A stretch of 64,000 bases of DNA, taken from Leadbetterella sp035299025 (lineage in GTDB: Bacteria; Bacteroidota; Bacteroidia; Cytophagales; Spirosomataceae). The stretch covers positions 310,001-374,000 of the forward strand of contig DATGXK010000008.1 in the NCBI GenBank assembly GCA_035299025.1, written 5' to 3'. Below the pieces are notes generated by a model. The model did no database searches. It had not been told where the DNA came from and saw only the letters and a program-made list of their open reading frames with translations. This document shows positions 51,793-59,961 of the stretch, one piece after another. How positions within the stretch are numbered: position 1 is the stretch's first letter; every line of letters begins with the position of its first letter. The translations under genes were made by a program, and so were the position numbers.

Positions 51793-52629
51793 ATGATGCT
51801 AGACCTAAAAACCGAATATAAACGCTGTTGTGAACAGATAAAAGCTTATGAACCCTCAGAAGCTAAAGAGATAGTCTTTATGGTGTTCAATGAACTTTTG
51901 GGCATTACCAAAAACGACTTAATTGCTTCAAAATCAATCACTGAAGAGCAATTATCAGGAATAGATGACATCATAAAACGTATCAATAATTTTGAACCTA
52001 TTCAGTATATTTTGGGCAAGACATGGTTTTATGAGCACGAATTTTTTGTAAATGAAAACGTACTTATTCCTAGGCCAGAAACCGAGGAATTGGTTCAGCG
52101 AGCCATCAGTCTCTCACCCAAAACTGTATTAGATTTAGGAACAGGTAGTGGCTGCATAGCCATCAGCACTGCATTGGGTTTAAAAAACGCAAAGGTTTTT
52201 GCTATCGATATTTCCGAAAATGCATTAGAAATTGCTGAAAGAAATAATGAAAATCTGAAAGCAAATGTAAACATTCAAAAAGCTAATATCTTAAACTTTG
52301 AAAGTCCATTTGGTGAACAGAAATTTGATTTGATTGTGAGTAATCCACCGTATGTAAAGGAAAACGAAATGCCCGAAATGCGTTCGAATGTCTTAAACTT
52401 TGAACCTCATTTGGCACTTTTTGTAAGTAACGATGATCCTCTGGTTTTTTACAAAAAAATTGCAGAAATAGGGCAAACTTACCTACAAGATGAAGGCCAT
52501 GTTTTAGTAGAAATCAACAGTTATTTGGGACAAGAAACCTGTGAGGTTTTCAAAAAGGCTGGATATTCGAAGGTGGAATTAATTCAAGATTTTTTCGAGA
52601 AAGACCGTATGGTTCTGGCAAAAAAATGA
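51793..52629 (+). CDS. prmC: Peptide chain release factor N5-glutamine methyltransferase
   Basis: 278 residues (start ATG 51793 or 51796). It methylates the GGQ glutamine of release factors 1 and 2. A helical N-terminal domain (about 1-80) precedes the SAM-binding VLDLGTGSGCIAISTAL and the catalytic NPPYVKENEM; IPRPETEELV lies between. The upstream terminator's T-run ends just before the ATG, which is odd for a downstream gene. Confidence 0.95.
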   Translation: MMLDLKTEYKRCCEQIKAYEPSEAKEIVFMVFNELLGITKNDLIASKSITEEQLSGIDDIIKRINNFEPIQYILGKTWFYEHEFFVNENVLIPRPETEELVQRAISLSPKTVLDLGTGSGCIAISTALGLKNAKVFAIDISENALEIAERNNENLKANVNIQKANILNFESPFGEQKFDLIVSNPPYVKENEMPEMRSNVLNFEPHLALFVSNDDPLVFYKKIAEIGQTYLQDEGHVLVEINSYLGQETCEVFKKAGYSKVELIQDFFEKDRMVLAKK

Positions 52630-52698
52630 GGGTTTTTCAGTTCAAATTCGCCCAATTAAATATATTTAGCTAAATTCACATCTTTGAAAACCTACTCC

Positions 52699-53670
52699 AT
52701 GAATAAAATAGATTCTTTATATAAAAAAATAGACGATGTACTTGCCGAAGTTCACAAAGTAGTTATCGGACAAGAATATCTTATCAATAGATTGCTGATT
52801 GGTTTGTTTACGGATGGTCATATTTTGCTTGAAGGAGTACCAGGATTGGCTAAAACAAAAACCATCAATACCCTCGCAAAAGTATTGGATCTAGGATTCA
52901 GAAGAGTACAATTCACCCCCGACTTGTTGCCCTCGGATTTGGTCGGAACGATGATTTATAACCAGAAATCCGGTGATTTCGAGGTAAAAAAAGGACCCAT
53001 TTTCGCAAACTTAATTCTGGCGGATGAAGTAAACCGTGCCCCTGCCAAGGTGCAATCTGCTTTGTTAGAAGCCATGGCAGAGAAACAGATTACAATCGGC
53101 GAGGAATCGTTTCAGCTGGACCCTCCTTTTTTAGTAATGGCCACTCAAAACCCTGTTGAGCAAGAAGGAACTTATCCCCTACCTGAAGCTCAGGTGGATA
53201 GATTTATGATGAAAGTCTATGTTGATTATCTCGACAAAAAATCAGAATTGGAAATGATTCGCAAGATAGCCAACATGGATTTTAAAGAAAATGTAAAGTC
53301 TGTTTTGGGCAAAAATGACATTCTCGATATAAAGAAAATCATTAATGGCATCACGATTTCGGATATGTTGGAACGCTACATTGTCGAGCTGGTTTTTGCC
53401 ACGAGAAATCCAGAAGATTATGGTCTGAAAGAAGAAGCGAGATATATTCAGTACGGTGTTTCGCCAAGGGCTGGAATAGCGATTCACAAAGCCGCAAAAG
53501 CCCTAGCTTTCTTTGATAAACGTGATTATGTGCTACCTGAAGACATCAAAGCCGTTGTTAGTGATGTTTTCAATCACCGCATCATACTGAACTACGAAGC
53601 CGAAGCCGACGGCATCAATACCCGTCAGATTGTTGAGGCTATTTTAAAGAAAGTGGCTATTGGAGGTTGA
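52699..53670 (+). CDS. MoxR-family AAA+ ATPase
   Basis: 323 residues from the ATG at 52699 (TTG 52684 is an in-frame alternative). Walker A is replaced by the MoxR form GVPGLAKTKT, Walker B LADEVNRAP, sensor ATQNPVEQEGTYPLPEAQVDRF and C-terminal SPRAG are typical. MoxR proteins are chaperone-like ATPases that work with von Willebrand factor A proteins; none follows here before hemB, so the usual DUF58/VWA partners lie elsewhere or are missing. Confidence 0.93.
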   Translation: MNKIDSLYKKIDDVLAEVHKVVIGQEYLINRLLIGLFTDGHILLEGVPGLAKTKTINTLAKVLDLGFRRVQFTPDLLPSDLVGTMIYNQKSGDFEVKKGPIFANLILADEVNRAPAKVQSALLEAMAEKQITIGEESFQLDPPFLVMATQNPVEQEGTYPLPEAQVDRFMMKVYVDYLDKKSELEMIRKIANMDFKENVKSVLGKNDILDIKKIINGITISDMLERYIVELVFATRNPEDYGLKEEARYIQYGVSPRAGIAIHKAAKALAFFDKRDYVLPEDIKAVVSDVFNHRIILNYEAEADGINTRQIVEAILKKVAIGG

Positions 53671-53728
53671 GTTGATTGACGATTGACTCGATTTGCGATT
53701 TTAGATTAATGATTGATTCGATTTATTC

Positions 53729-54709
53729 TCACTCATTCAACAAAAACGCAACTTCCTTAGCGAAATAACTCAAAATAATATCCGCTCCTGCTCGCTTCAT
53801 ACTTAGGAGCATTTCCATCATGGCTTTGTCGCCATCTATCCAGCCGTTTTGAGCAGCAGCTTTTATCATGGCATATTCGCCAGAAACGTTGTAGGCTGAT
53901 ATGGGGATATTGAAGTTTTCTTTCAAAGCTTTTATAACATCCAAATAACTAAATGCAGGCTTTACCATCATGATATCTGCTCCTTCAGCAAAGTCCAATT
54001 CTGCTTCTAAAATTGCTTCCTTGACATTGGCTGGATTCATTTGGTAGGTTTTCTTGTCTCCGAATTTGGGAGCAGATTCTAGAGCATCTCTAAAAGGTCC
54101 ATAAAATGCACTAGCGTATTTGGCGGTATAAGCCATGATGCTTACATCTGTAAAACCTTCTGCGTCCAATCCTTTTCTGATAGCTCCTATGCGGCCGTCC
54201 ATCATGTCTGATGGCCCAATTATATCTGCACCAGCTTTCGCTTGGGCGATGGACATTTTCACCAAAATCTCAACGGTTTCATCGTTGATTATCTTTCCAT
54301 TCTCTACAATTCCATCGTGACCATCAGAACTATAAGGATCCAAAGCCACATCTGTCATGATGACTAAATCTGGGAATTTAGATTTGATTTCGGAAAGAGC
54401 TTTAAGATATAAAGTATCTGAAACTAAGCTTTCAGAACCATATTTGTCTTTTTTACTTTCCGGGTAATTTGGGAAAAGACAAATTGATTTTATTCCCAGA
54501 GATTGGACTTCCTTCAATTCTTCCAATAGCGTATCCAAAGTGAATCGGTAAATACCTGGCATAGATTTAATTTCTACTTTTGTGCTGGTACCCTCTTGTA
54601 TAAACATGGGAAAAATGAAATCATTTACCGATAGCGTATTTTCTTGAACCATTGCTCTGATGGCAGCAGTGGCTCTGTTTCTTCTTGGACGTCTATTTAG
54701 AATTTGCAT
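53729..54709 (-). CDS. hemB: Porphobilinogen synthase
   Basis: 326 residues. It condenses two 5-aminolevulinate to porphobilinogen in haem synthesis. Start at ATG 54709 gives the family N-terminus MQILNRRPRRNRAT. Schiff-base lysines are in AYTAKYASAFYGPFR and MMVKPAFSYLD; DVALDPYSSDGHDG is the metal region with Asp/Gly in place of the Zn cysteines, so it is the Mg-type form. A palindrome and -7 box lie upstream. Confidence 0.95.
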   Translation of the reverse strand: MQILNRRPRRNRATAAIRAMVQENTLSVNDFIFPMFIQEGTSTKVEIKSMPGIYRFTLDTLLEELKEVQSLGIKSICLFPNYPESKKDKYGSESLVSDTLYLKALSEIKSKFPDLVIMTDVALDPYSSDGHDGIVENGKIINDETVEILVKMSIAQAKAGADIIGPSDMMDGRIGAIRKGLDAEGFTDVSIMAYTAKYASAFYGPFRDALESAPKFGDKKTYQMNPANVKEAILEAELDFAEGADIMMVKPAFSYLDVIKALKENFNIPISAYNVSGEYAMIKAAAQNGWIDGDKAMMEMLLSMKRAGADIILSYFAKEVAFLLNE

Positions 54710-54724
54710 TTTTTTGAATTTTAA

Positions 54725-54752
54725 CAAAGGTACAATGCGAATTGTTCGCATT
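54725..54752 (-). promoter_or_regulatory. hemB promoter with palindromic candidate operator
   Basis: On the minus strand a -7 box TACCTTTG (54732-54725) ends 16 bases before the hemB start. Just upstream of it is a perfect inverted repeat AATGCGAA-TTG-TTCGCATT (54734-54752), placed between the -7 and expected -33 positions, as expected for a dimeric regulator. Confidence 0.5.
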
Positions 54753-54916
54753 ATAAAAGAAATCAATTAAAGCATTCATTTTTACTTTTTCCACTGCATT
54801 TTTTTAAAACCTGAAGATAGCAATGAAATTAATTGCTGTTCATAATTAATGGTAATTTTGAATTTATTGTAAAAATAGTAAAGTTGAAATCACTTTCGTC
54901 ACCTTACCGGCGGGGT

Positions 54917-54942
54917 CCTACTTTTTTTTAAAAAAAAGTAGG
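54917..54942. repeat. 26-bp perfect palindrome (CCTAC-T8-A8-GTAGG)
   Basis: Arms CCTACTTTTTTTT and AAAAAAAAGTAGG. It belongs to a 483-base region without a gene between hemB and atpG. It may be a hairpin element or an old repeat; no reading frame. Confidence 0.7.
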
Positions 54943-54953
54943 CAAAAAAACAC

Positions 54954-55051
54954 TCATAAAATAATGATCCTCTCTAAAAATTTGATAATTATCGTCATTG
55001 AAAGTTTCCCCCCAATCTAATATCAAATTTTTAGAACGGACTATTTTATGA
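54954..55051. repeat. 98-bp imperfect inverted repeat
   Basis: Outer arms 54954-54963 with 55042-55051 (10 bp) and inner arms 54974-54987 with 55021-55034 (14 bp) match perfectly, separated by an internal loop of 10 versus 7 bases and a terminal loop of about 33 bases. It could be a structured RNA or a small MITE-like element. No promoter is clear. Confidence 0.65.
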
Positions 55052-55130
55052 ATCAAAGGAACAATTCAATTTATGACAATTTGTATAAAATAATATTAAA
55101 CAATGACAATGGTAGAATAGGAGTTTCTTA

Positions 55131-55166
55131 CATAAAAAAAACGTCTCGAAAATAATCCGAGACGTT
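55131..55166 (-). terminator. Rho-independent terminator of the atpA-atpG unit
   Basis: Minus-strand 9-bp stem (55166-55158 with 55148-55140) and T-run, ending the atpG transcript. Confidence 0.85.
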
Positions 55167-55193
55167 CAATTTTGAATATTGGTTTGAATACTA

Positions 55194-56075
55194 TTAAGCT
55201 CCTTTCAAAGCTTCCGCTCCACCAACAATCTCCAAAATCTCTTTGGTGATAGCTGCTTGACGTGAACGGTTATATTCTATCTTAAGGGCTTTCAAAAGCT
55301 CTCCGCCGTTTTCTGTTGCTTTGTCCATGGCTGTCATTCTGGCTCCGTGCTCTGAGGCATTTGAGTCTAAAACAGCTTTGAAAACTGACAACTTGATGGC
55401 TTTTGGAATCAACTCAAGAATGATTTCTTCTTCAGATGGTTCAAAGATATAATCTGTACTAGAAGTTTTTTCTTCTGTTTCTTCGCTTACTAAAGGAAGG
55501 ATTTTCTCTGTTCTGATGATTTGTGTTGCAACGTTTTTGAATTCGTTATACACCAAAACCACTTCGTCGTAGGTACCTTCAGCAAAAGCAGCCATTACTT
55601 TTTCAGCAGCTTCCTTTGCAGTATCAAAACTTAATCTTTGGAAAATATCAGTAAACTCATTGTCTACTTTTATACCTCTTCTGGCAAAAGCCTCACTACC
55701 TTTTTTACCCAATGACAATACCGAAACATTGCCTTTTTCGAGTTGAGTAGGATAGTTTTCGTTGATAAAAGCAACTGCAGCCTTGATAACGTTGGTATTA
55801 AAAGCTCCACATAGACCTCTGTCTGATGTTACCATAATGATAAGGACGTTTTTCACTTCTCTTACCTGCGTGTACGGGCTTGATGCTCCAACCTCCGTGC
55901 CTTGAGAAACCTGAGCAATAAGCTCGTTGAGTTTCTTGGCATAAGGTCTCATCTGAATGATTCTATCCTGAGCTCTTCTCAACTTAGCCGCCGCCACCAT
56001 TTTCATGGCTTTGGTGATTTGCATGGTAGAGTTTACCGAGGTTATTCTATTTCTTACTTCTTTTAATGAAGCCAT
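55194..56075 (-). CDS. atpG: ATP synthase F1 gamma subunit
   Basis: 293 residues. The gamma shaft of F1: the N-terminal helix LKEVRNRITSVNSTMQITKAMKMVAAAKLRRAQ and the C-terminal ARMTAMDKATENGGELLKALKIEYNRSRQAAITKEILEIV region form the coiled coil, with MVTSDRGLCGAFNTN in between. Placed after atpA as usual, but separated from it by a DUF4160/DUF2442 pair and a 51-base gap. Confidence 0.97.
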   Translation of the reverse strand: MASLKEVRNRITSVNSTMQITKAMKMVAAAKLRRAQDRIIQMRPYAKKLNELIAQVSQGTEVGASSPYTQVREVKNVLIIMVTSDRGLCGAFNTNVIKAAVAFINENYPTQLEKGNVSVLSLGKKGSEAFARRGIKVDNEFTDIFQRLSFDTAKEAAEKVMAAFAEGTYDEVVLVYNEFKNVATQIIRTEKILPLVSEETEEKTSSTDYIFEPSEEEIILELIPKAIKLSVFKAVLDSNASEHGARMTAMDKATENGGELLKALKIEYNRSRQAAITKEILEIVGGAEALKGA

Positions 56076-56126
56076 TTCGATATACGATTAATCTTTATAA
56101 CGATTGATTCGATTGTATTTTAAAAA

Positions 56127-56381
56127 CTATACTGAAATTTTTCCCTTGTAAAGTTGAGAAACTGGAAATATCAAATCCCAATTTTCACCCCAAACTACAT
56201 TTCCACTCTCAATTTTAAATTTTTGGAAATTTTCTATCTCCTTATATTTATTATATTGAGGATGAGAATGCTTTTTTAGAAAACTTTCAAAATCCACAAC
56301 TTTGGAACTACCATCATTGAAATTCACTTTCAACAAATAAGACCCTTGATAATCTGCACTTATAACATCAACTGTCTTCAT
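56127..56381 (-). CDS. DUF2442 protein
   Basis: 84 residues. VDVISADYQGSYLLKVNFNDGSSKVVDF matches DUF2442, often paired with DUF4160 in presumed toxin-antitoxin modules. Its ATG overlaps the DUF4160 stop by 4 bases (ATGA). It is inserted inside the ATP synthase operon. Whether it is toxin or antitoxin is unknown. Confidence 0.85.
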   Translation of the reverse strand: MKTVDVISADYQGSYLLKVNFNDGSSKVVDFESFLKKHSHPQYNKYKEIENFQKFKIESGNVVWGENWDLIFPVSQLYKGKISV

Positions 56382-56680
56382 ATCTTTTTAGAAATTTTCT
56401 CTAATTTAATTTCTGTTTTATATACAAAAAAGTCAACCCACTTTTTTACAATTTCTTTCGCATAAACATTGACGAAGTCTTGTGCATTTTTCAAATCAGC
56501 CTGTTCTAAATGGTCTCTACCTCGGACTTTACGCTTTTTAATTTGTTTTACCTCTTGATTTTCTATGATAATTTCAAACACCGTTTCTTTACCTCCTTTA
56601 CCTGCATGAACATGAATGGGTTCGTGTTCGTTAGAATAAAAGAAAAACGCAATGTTCAGATATTCATATATCTTCGGCAT
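56378..56680 (-). CDS. DUF4160 protein
   Basis: 100 residues. YLNIAFFFYSNEHEPIHVHAG is the DUF4160 mark (E-H-x-P-x-H-[VI]-H-[AV]), and the second half is the Lys/Asp-rich helical end. It begins 2 bases after the atpA stop codon, so it would be translated from the ATP synthase transcript. Partner of the DUF2442 gene. Confidence 0.85.
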   Translation of the reverse strand: MPKIYEYLNIAFFFYSNEHEPIHVHAGKGGKETVFEIIIENQEVKQIKKRKVRGRDHLEQADLKNAQDFVNVYAKEIVKKWVDFFVYKTEIKLEKISKKI

Positions 56681-56682
56681 TA

Positions 56683-58266
56683 TTAAGCGTACTTCTTAGC
56701 CAAGTCTTTTCCGAAAGAAATGATATAATCTGTATCTTCTTTCTCCATTTTACCTTTTGAAAGGTTTTCGATGATAGCTGGCTTGGTTGATTTCAAGATA
56801 GTCAAGAACTCAGTCTCGTATTCTTTCACTCTCGCAACTGGCACTAAGTCCATGATACCGTTGATAGATCCGAAAATGATAGCTACTTGATCTCCTACAG
56901 GGCTTGGCTGATATTGTCCTTGCTTCAAAATCTCTTGGTTACGACGACCACGCTCAATTACCAATTTGGTAGCGGCGTCAAGGTCTGAACCAAACTTGGC
57001 AAAAGCTTCCAATTCACGGAACTGAGCTTGGTCTAGTTTAAGTGTACCAGCCACTTTTTTCATTGACTTGATTTGAGCGTTACCACCCACACGCGATACC
57101 GAAATACCCACGTTGATAGCTGGACGAATACCTGCGTTGAACAAGTTCGACTCCAAGAATATCTGTCCGTCAGTAATAGAGATTACGTTTGTAGGAATAT
57201 ACGCCGACACGTCACCCGCTTGAGTTTCGATTATTGGAAGGGCTGTTAATGAACCACCGCCTTTTACTTTTCCTTTCAAAGAAGGAGGAAGATCGTTCAT
57301 CTCCTGAGCGATTTTGTCTGACTGGTTGATTTTAGCCGCACGCTCCAACAATCTTGAGTGAAGGTAGAAAACGTCTCCTGGATACGCCTCACGACCTGGT
57401 GGACGACGAAGCAATAGAGAAACTTCACGATAAGCAACGGCTTGTTTAGACAAGTCATCATATATAACAAGGGCCGGACGACCAGTATCTCTGAAATATT
57501 CACCAATAGCTGCACCCGTAAATGGAGCAAAGAACTGCATTGGAGAAGGATCAGAAGCTCCAGCGTTTACGATTACCGTGTAATCCATGGCTCCGTAACG
57601 TCTCAAAGTTTGCTCAACCGCCTTAACAGTAGAGTTTTTCTGACCACAAGCTACATATATACAATAAACTGGCTCCCCTTTATCGAAGAATTCTTTTTGG
57701 TTGATAATGGTGTCAATACAAACGGCTGTTTTACCAGTTTGACGGTCACCGATAACCAACTCACGTTGACCTCGACCGATTGGAATCATCGCATCCACCG
57801 CCTTGATACCTGTTTGAAGAGGCTCAGTAACTGGCTGACGATAAATAACACCGGGTGCTTTTCTTTCCAATGGCATCTCGAAAAGTTCACCAGTGATAGG
57901 TCCGTTACCGTCGATTGGCTCTGCAAGGGTGTTTACAACACGTCCGATAATGCCTTCACCTACTTTTACAGAGGCAATTTCACCCGTACGTTTTGCTATT
58001 GCACCTTCTTTGATACCCGCTGAGTCACCCAATAATACGGCTCCAACGTTGTCTTCTTCAAGGTTAAGTGCAAGTCCTTTCAGACCGTTTTCGAATACGA
58101 TCAACTCTCCTTGTTGTACTTTTGAAAGTCCATAAATACGAGCAACTCCGTCACCTATTTGGAGTACCGTACCTACTTCTTCTAATTCTGCTTCGGTTTT
58201 TGCACCCGCCAATTGCTCACGCAAAATTGCCGAAACTTCATCTGGTCTAACTGATGCCATGCTCAT
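56683..58266 (-). CDS. atpA: ATP synthase F1 alpha subunit
   Basis: 527 residues. The non-catalytic nucleotide-binding subunit of F1: Walker A GDRQTGKT (173-180), ALVIYDDLSKQAVAYREVSLLLRRPPGREAYPGDVFYLHSRLLERAA and the arginine-finger region SISRVGGNAQ-type segment. Complete at both ends. Unlike the usual order, no atpH, atpF or atpE lies just upstream on this strand: a 298-base gap and then an oxidoreductase gene. Confidence 0.97.
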   Translation of the reverse strand: MSMASVRPDEVSAILREQLAGAKTEAELEEVGTVLQIGDGVARIYGLSKVQQGELIVFENGLKGLALNLEEDNVGAVLLGDSAGIKEGAIAKRTGEIASVKVGEGIIGRVVNTLAEPIDGNGPITGELFEMPLERKAPGVIYRQPVTEPLQTGIKAVDAMIPIGRGQRELVIGDRQTGKTAVCIDTIINQKEFFDKGEPVYCIYVACGQKNSTVKAVEQTLRRYGAMDYTVIVNAGASDPSPMQFFAPFTGAAIGEYFRDTGRPALVIYDDLSKQAVAYREVSLLLRRPPGREAYPGDVFYLHSRLLERAAKINQSDKIAQEMNDLPPSLKGKVKGGGSLTALPIIETQAGDVSAYIPTNVISITDGQIFLESNLFNAGIRPAINVGISVSRVGGNAQIKSMKKVAGTLKLDQAQFRELEAFAKFGSDLDAATKLVIERGRRNQEILKQGQYQPSPVGDQVAIIFGSINGIMDLVPVARVKEYETEFLTILKSTKPAIIENLSKGKMEKEDTDYIISFGKDLAKKYA

Positions 58267-58564
58267 TATGCTTATTAATTTTATTCTATTTAAAAACGCC
58301 TTTTTGGAGAAAATTCTTCAAAGAGGGTGATTTTTCGGGTGCGAAATAACGAAGAAAATTTCATAATTCCGATAAAAACCTAAAAAAAAGTGTAAAAAGG
58401 TAGGATTATTTTGGGATTGTGAAAGTGGAAATTAGAATATTAATAACTCATCAGTATTAGAGAATAAAAAAAGATGTTTCGGAGATTTTAAAAAGCTTTT
58501 TTCGAAAACTTTTGGATATAGAATTGACAATCCATAGTCTAAATTTCACAAATGAAAAAAAAGA

Positions 58565-59956
58565 TTAACTTTTCAAAACCATCTTCTCCGGATCCCAAAG
58601 CACTGGTGCTTTTCTTTCGGTACTCAAATTACACGCAATGGAAGGAGCCGCCGCTCTTAATCCAAAACTTGCGTCTTCAATAATTCTCGAACCTGATCTG
58701 ATGGCATTGAAGAAAACAATCATATGGTCAAGCCTATCATCGTAACCTTCGGCTGGAGCGAAACTGGTTTCTTTGTTCATGGTATAGCCTACTTCAGCAT
58801 CGCCATATTTGGCCGCATACCATTTTTTAAATTCCTCTTTTTGCTTCGCCGAAAAACTATCAAATGAGTCGTATCCATCATATCCAGGAGCCGAATGACG
58901 CTTTAGGGTTTTTACTGTAAACTCATTCCAACCGATATCAATTACGCCTTCTGTACCTATCAATTTTATACCAAACCCACCTTTTCCTGAGCCATCAGCC
59001 AGATTTACTCTGGTAATTACCTGAAAGGCAGGGTGCGTTTGGGCTTTGGGATAATCCATTACGGCATTTATCAAATCATAGGCGTCGCGACCATCTTTCC
59101 AGTAGTTTAGTTCTGCTAATGAAAATATCCTATTGGGTCCTTTTGATTCGGTTATGGTATGAATGCCAGTTAATAAATGCACTATTAAATCACCTGCGGC
59201 ACCGGTTCCATAATCTTTGAAGTTTCGCCAACGGAAAAATCGCTCGGCACTAAAAGGAACTTTTGGGGCATGACCTAAAAATTTATCAAAGTCAATAGTT
59301 GCAGGCGATGCATCCAAAGGAATAGAATAGTTCCAAGCACCACGGGCATCAGAACGATCGCAAAAAGCGTCAACGTAAGTTAACTCTCCTATTGCCCCAC
59401 TGTCTAATACTTTTTTGGTTTCCCAAATGGCCACACTACTCGCCCTTTGGCTTCCCACTTGGAAAACTTTTCCGGTGGCTTTTTGGGTATTGACCAATGC
59501 CATACCTTCAGAAATCTTCTGAACCATGGGTTTTTCACAATATACATGCTTACCAGCATTCATGGCATCTATCGAAATCTTTTGATGCCAATGGTCGGGT
59601 GTACATATCAACACTGCATCTATGTCTTTTTTGGCCAAAAGTTCACGGTAATCTCTTGTTGTAAAAATCTGTTTTCCCCATTTTTCTTTGGCCCTTTCAA
59701 GTCGTCCATCATATAGGTCACAAACAGCTACCAACTCAACACCAGCTACTTTTAAAGCGGTATCGGTATCATAATGACCGATGATTCCGCTGCCAATAAG
59801 ACCAATCCTGATTTTGTCGTTGGCACTTATTTTTATTCGGGATTGAAGTACTTTTTTCTCAATAATAGTCCCTGAAGAAGCTTCAACATTTCCACCAATG
59901 GCTATTCCGGCAGCCGTACCACCAAGTTTTTTTAAGAAATTTCTACGGTTGTTCAT
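58565..59956 (-). CDS. Gfo/Idh/MocA oxidoreductase, exported, paralogue of the one at 6618-7985
   Basis: 463 residues (start ATG 59956, where the twin-arginine-like leader NNRRNFLKKLGG begins). IRIGLIGSGIIGHYD binds NAD(P), then VLICTPDHWHQKI and the catalytic CEKPMVQKI. Much of the chain matches the 6618-7985 protein residue for residue, including FRWRNFKDYGTGAAGDLIVHLL. Upstream by 5 bases is another Gfo/Idh/MocA gene. Substrate unknown; a sugar or inositol oxidation in the periplasm is expected. Confidence 0.92.
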   Translation of the reverse strand: MNNRRNFLKKLGGTAAGIAIGGNVEASSGTIIEKKVLQSRIKISANDKIRIGLIGSGIIGHYDTDTALKVAGVELVAVCDLYDGRLERAKEKWGKQIFTTRDYRELLAKKDIDAVLICTPDHWHQKISIDAMNAGKHVYCEKPMVQKISEGMALVNTQKATGKVFQVGSQRASSVAIWETKKVLDSGAIGELTYVDAFCDRSDARGAWNYSIPLDASPATIDFDKFLGHAPKVPFSAERFFRWRNFKDYGTGAAGDLIVHLLTGIHTITESKGPNRIFSLAELNYWKDGRDAYDLINAVMDYPKAQTHPAFQVITRVNLADGSGKGGFGIKLIGTEGVIDIGWNEFTVKTLKRHSAPGYDGYDSFDSFSAKQKEEFKKWYAAKYGDAEVGYTMNKETSFAPAEGYDDRLDHMIVFFNAIRSGSRIIEDASFGLRAAAPSIACNLSTERKAPVLWDPEKMVLKS

Positions 59957-59961
59957 AACAG

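Noticed and set aside
58267..58564. Missing atpH or other small gene upstream of atpA
   Set aside because: I checked the minus strand; no frame with ATP synthase delta features, and no convincing promoter box, is visible in these 298 bases.
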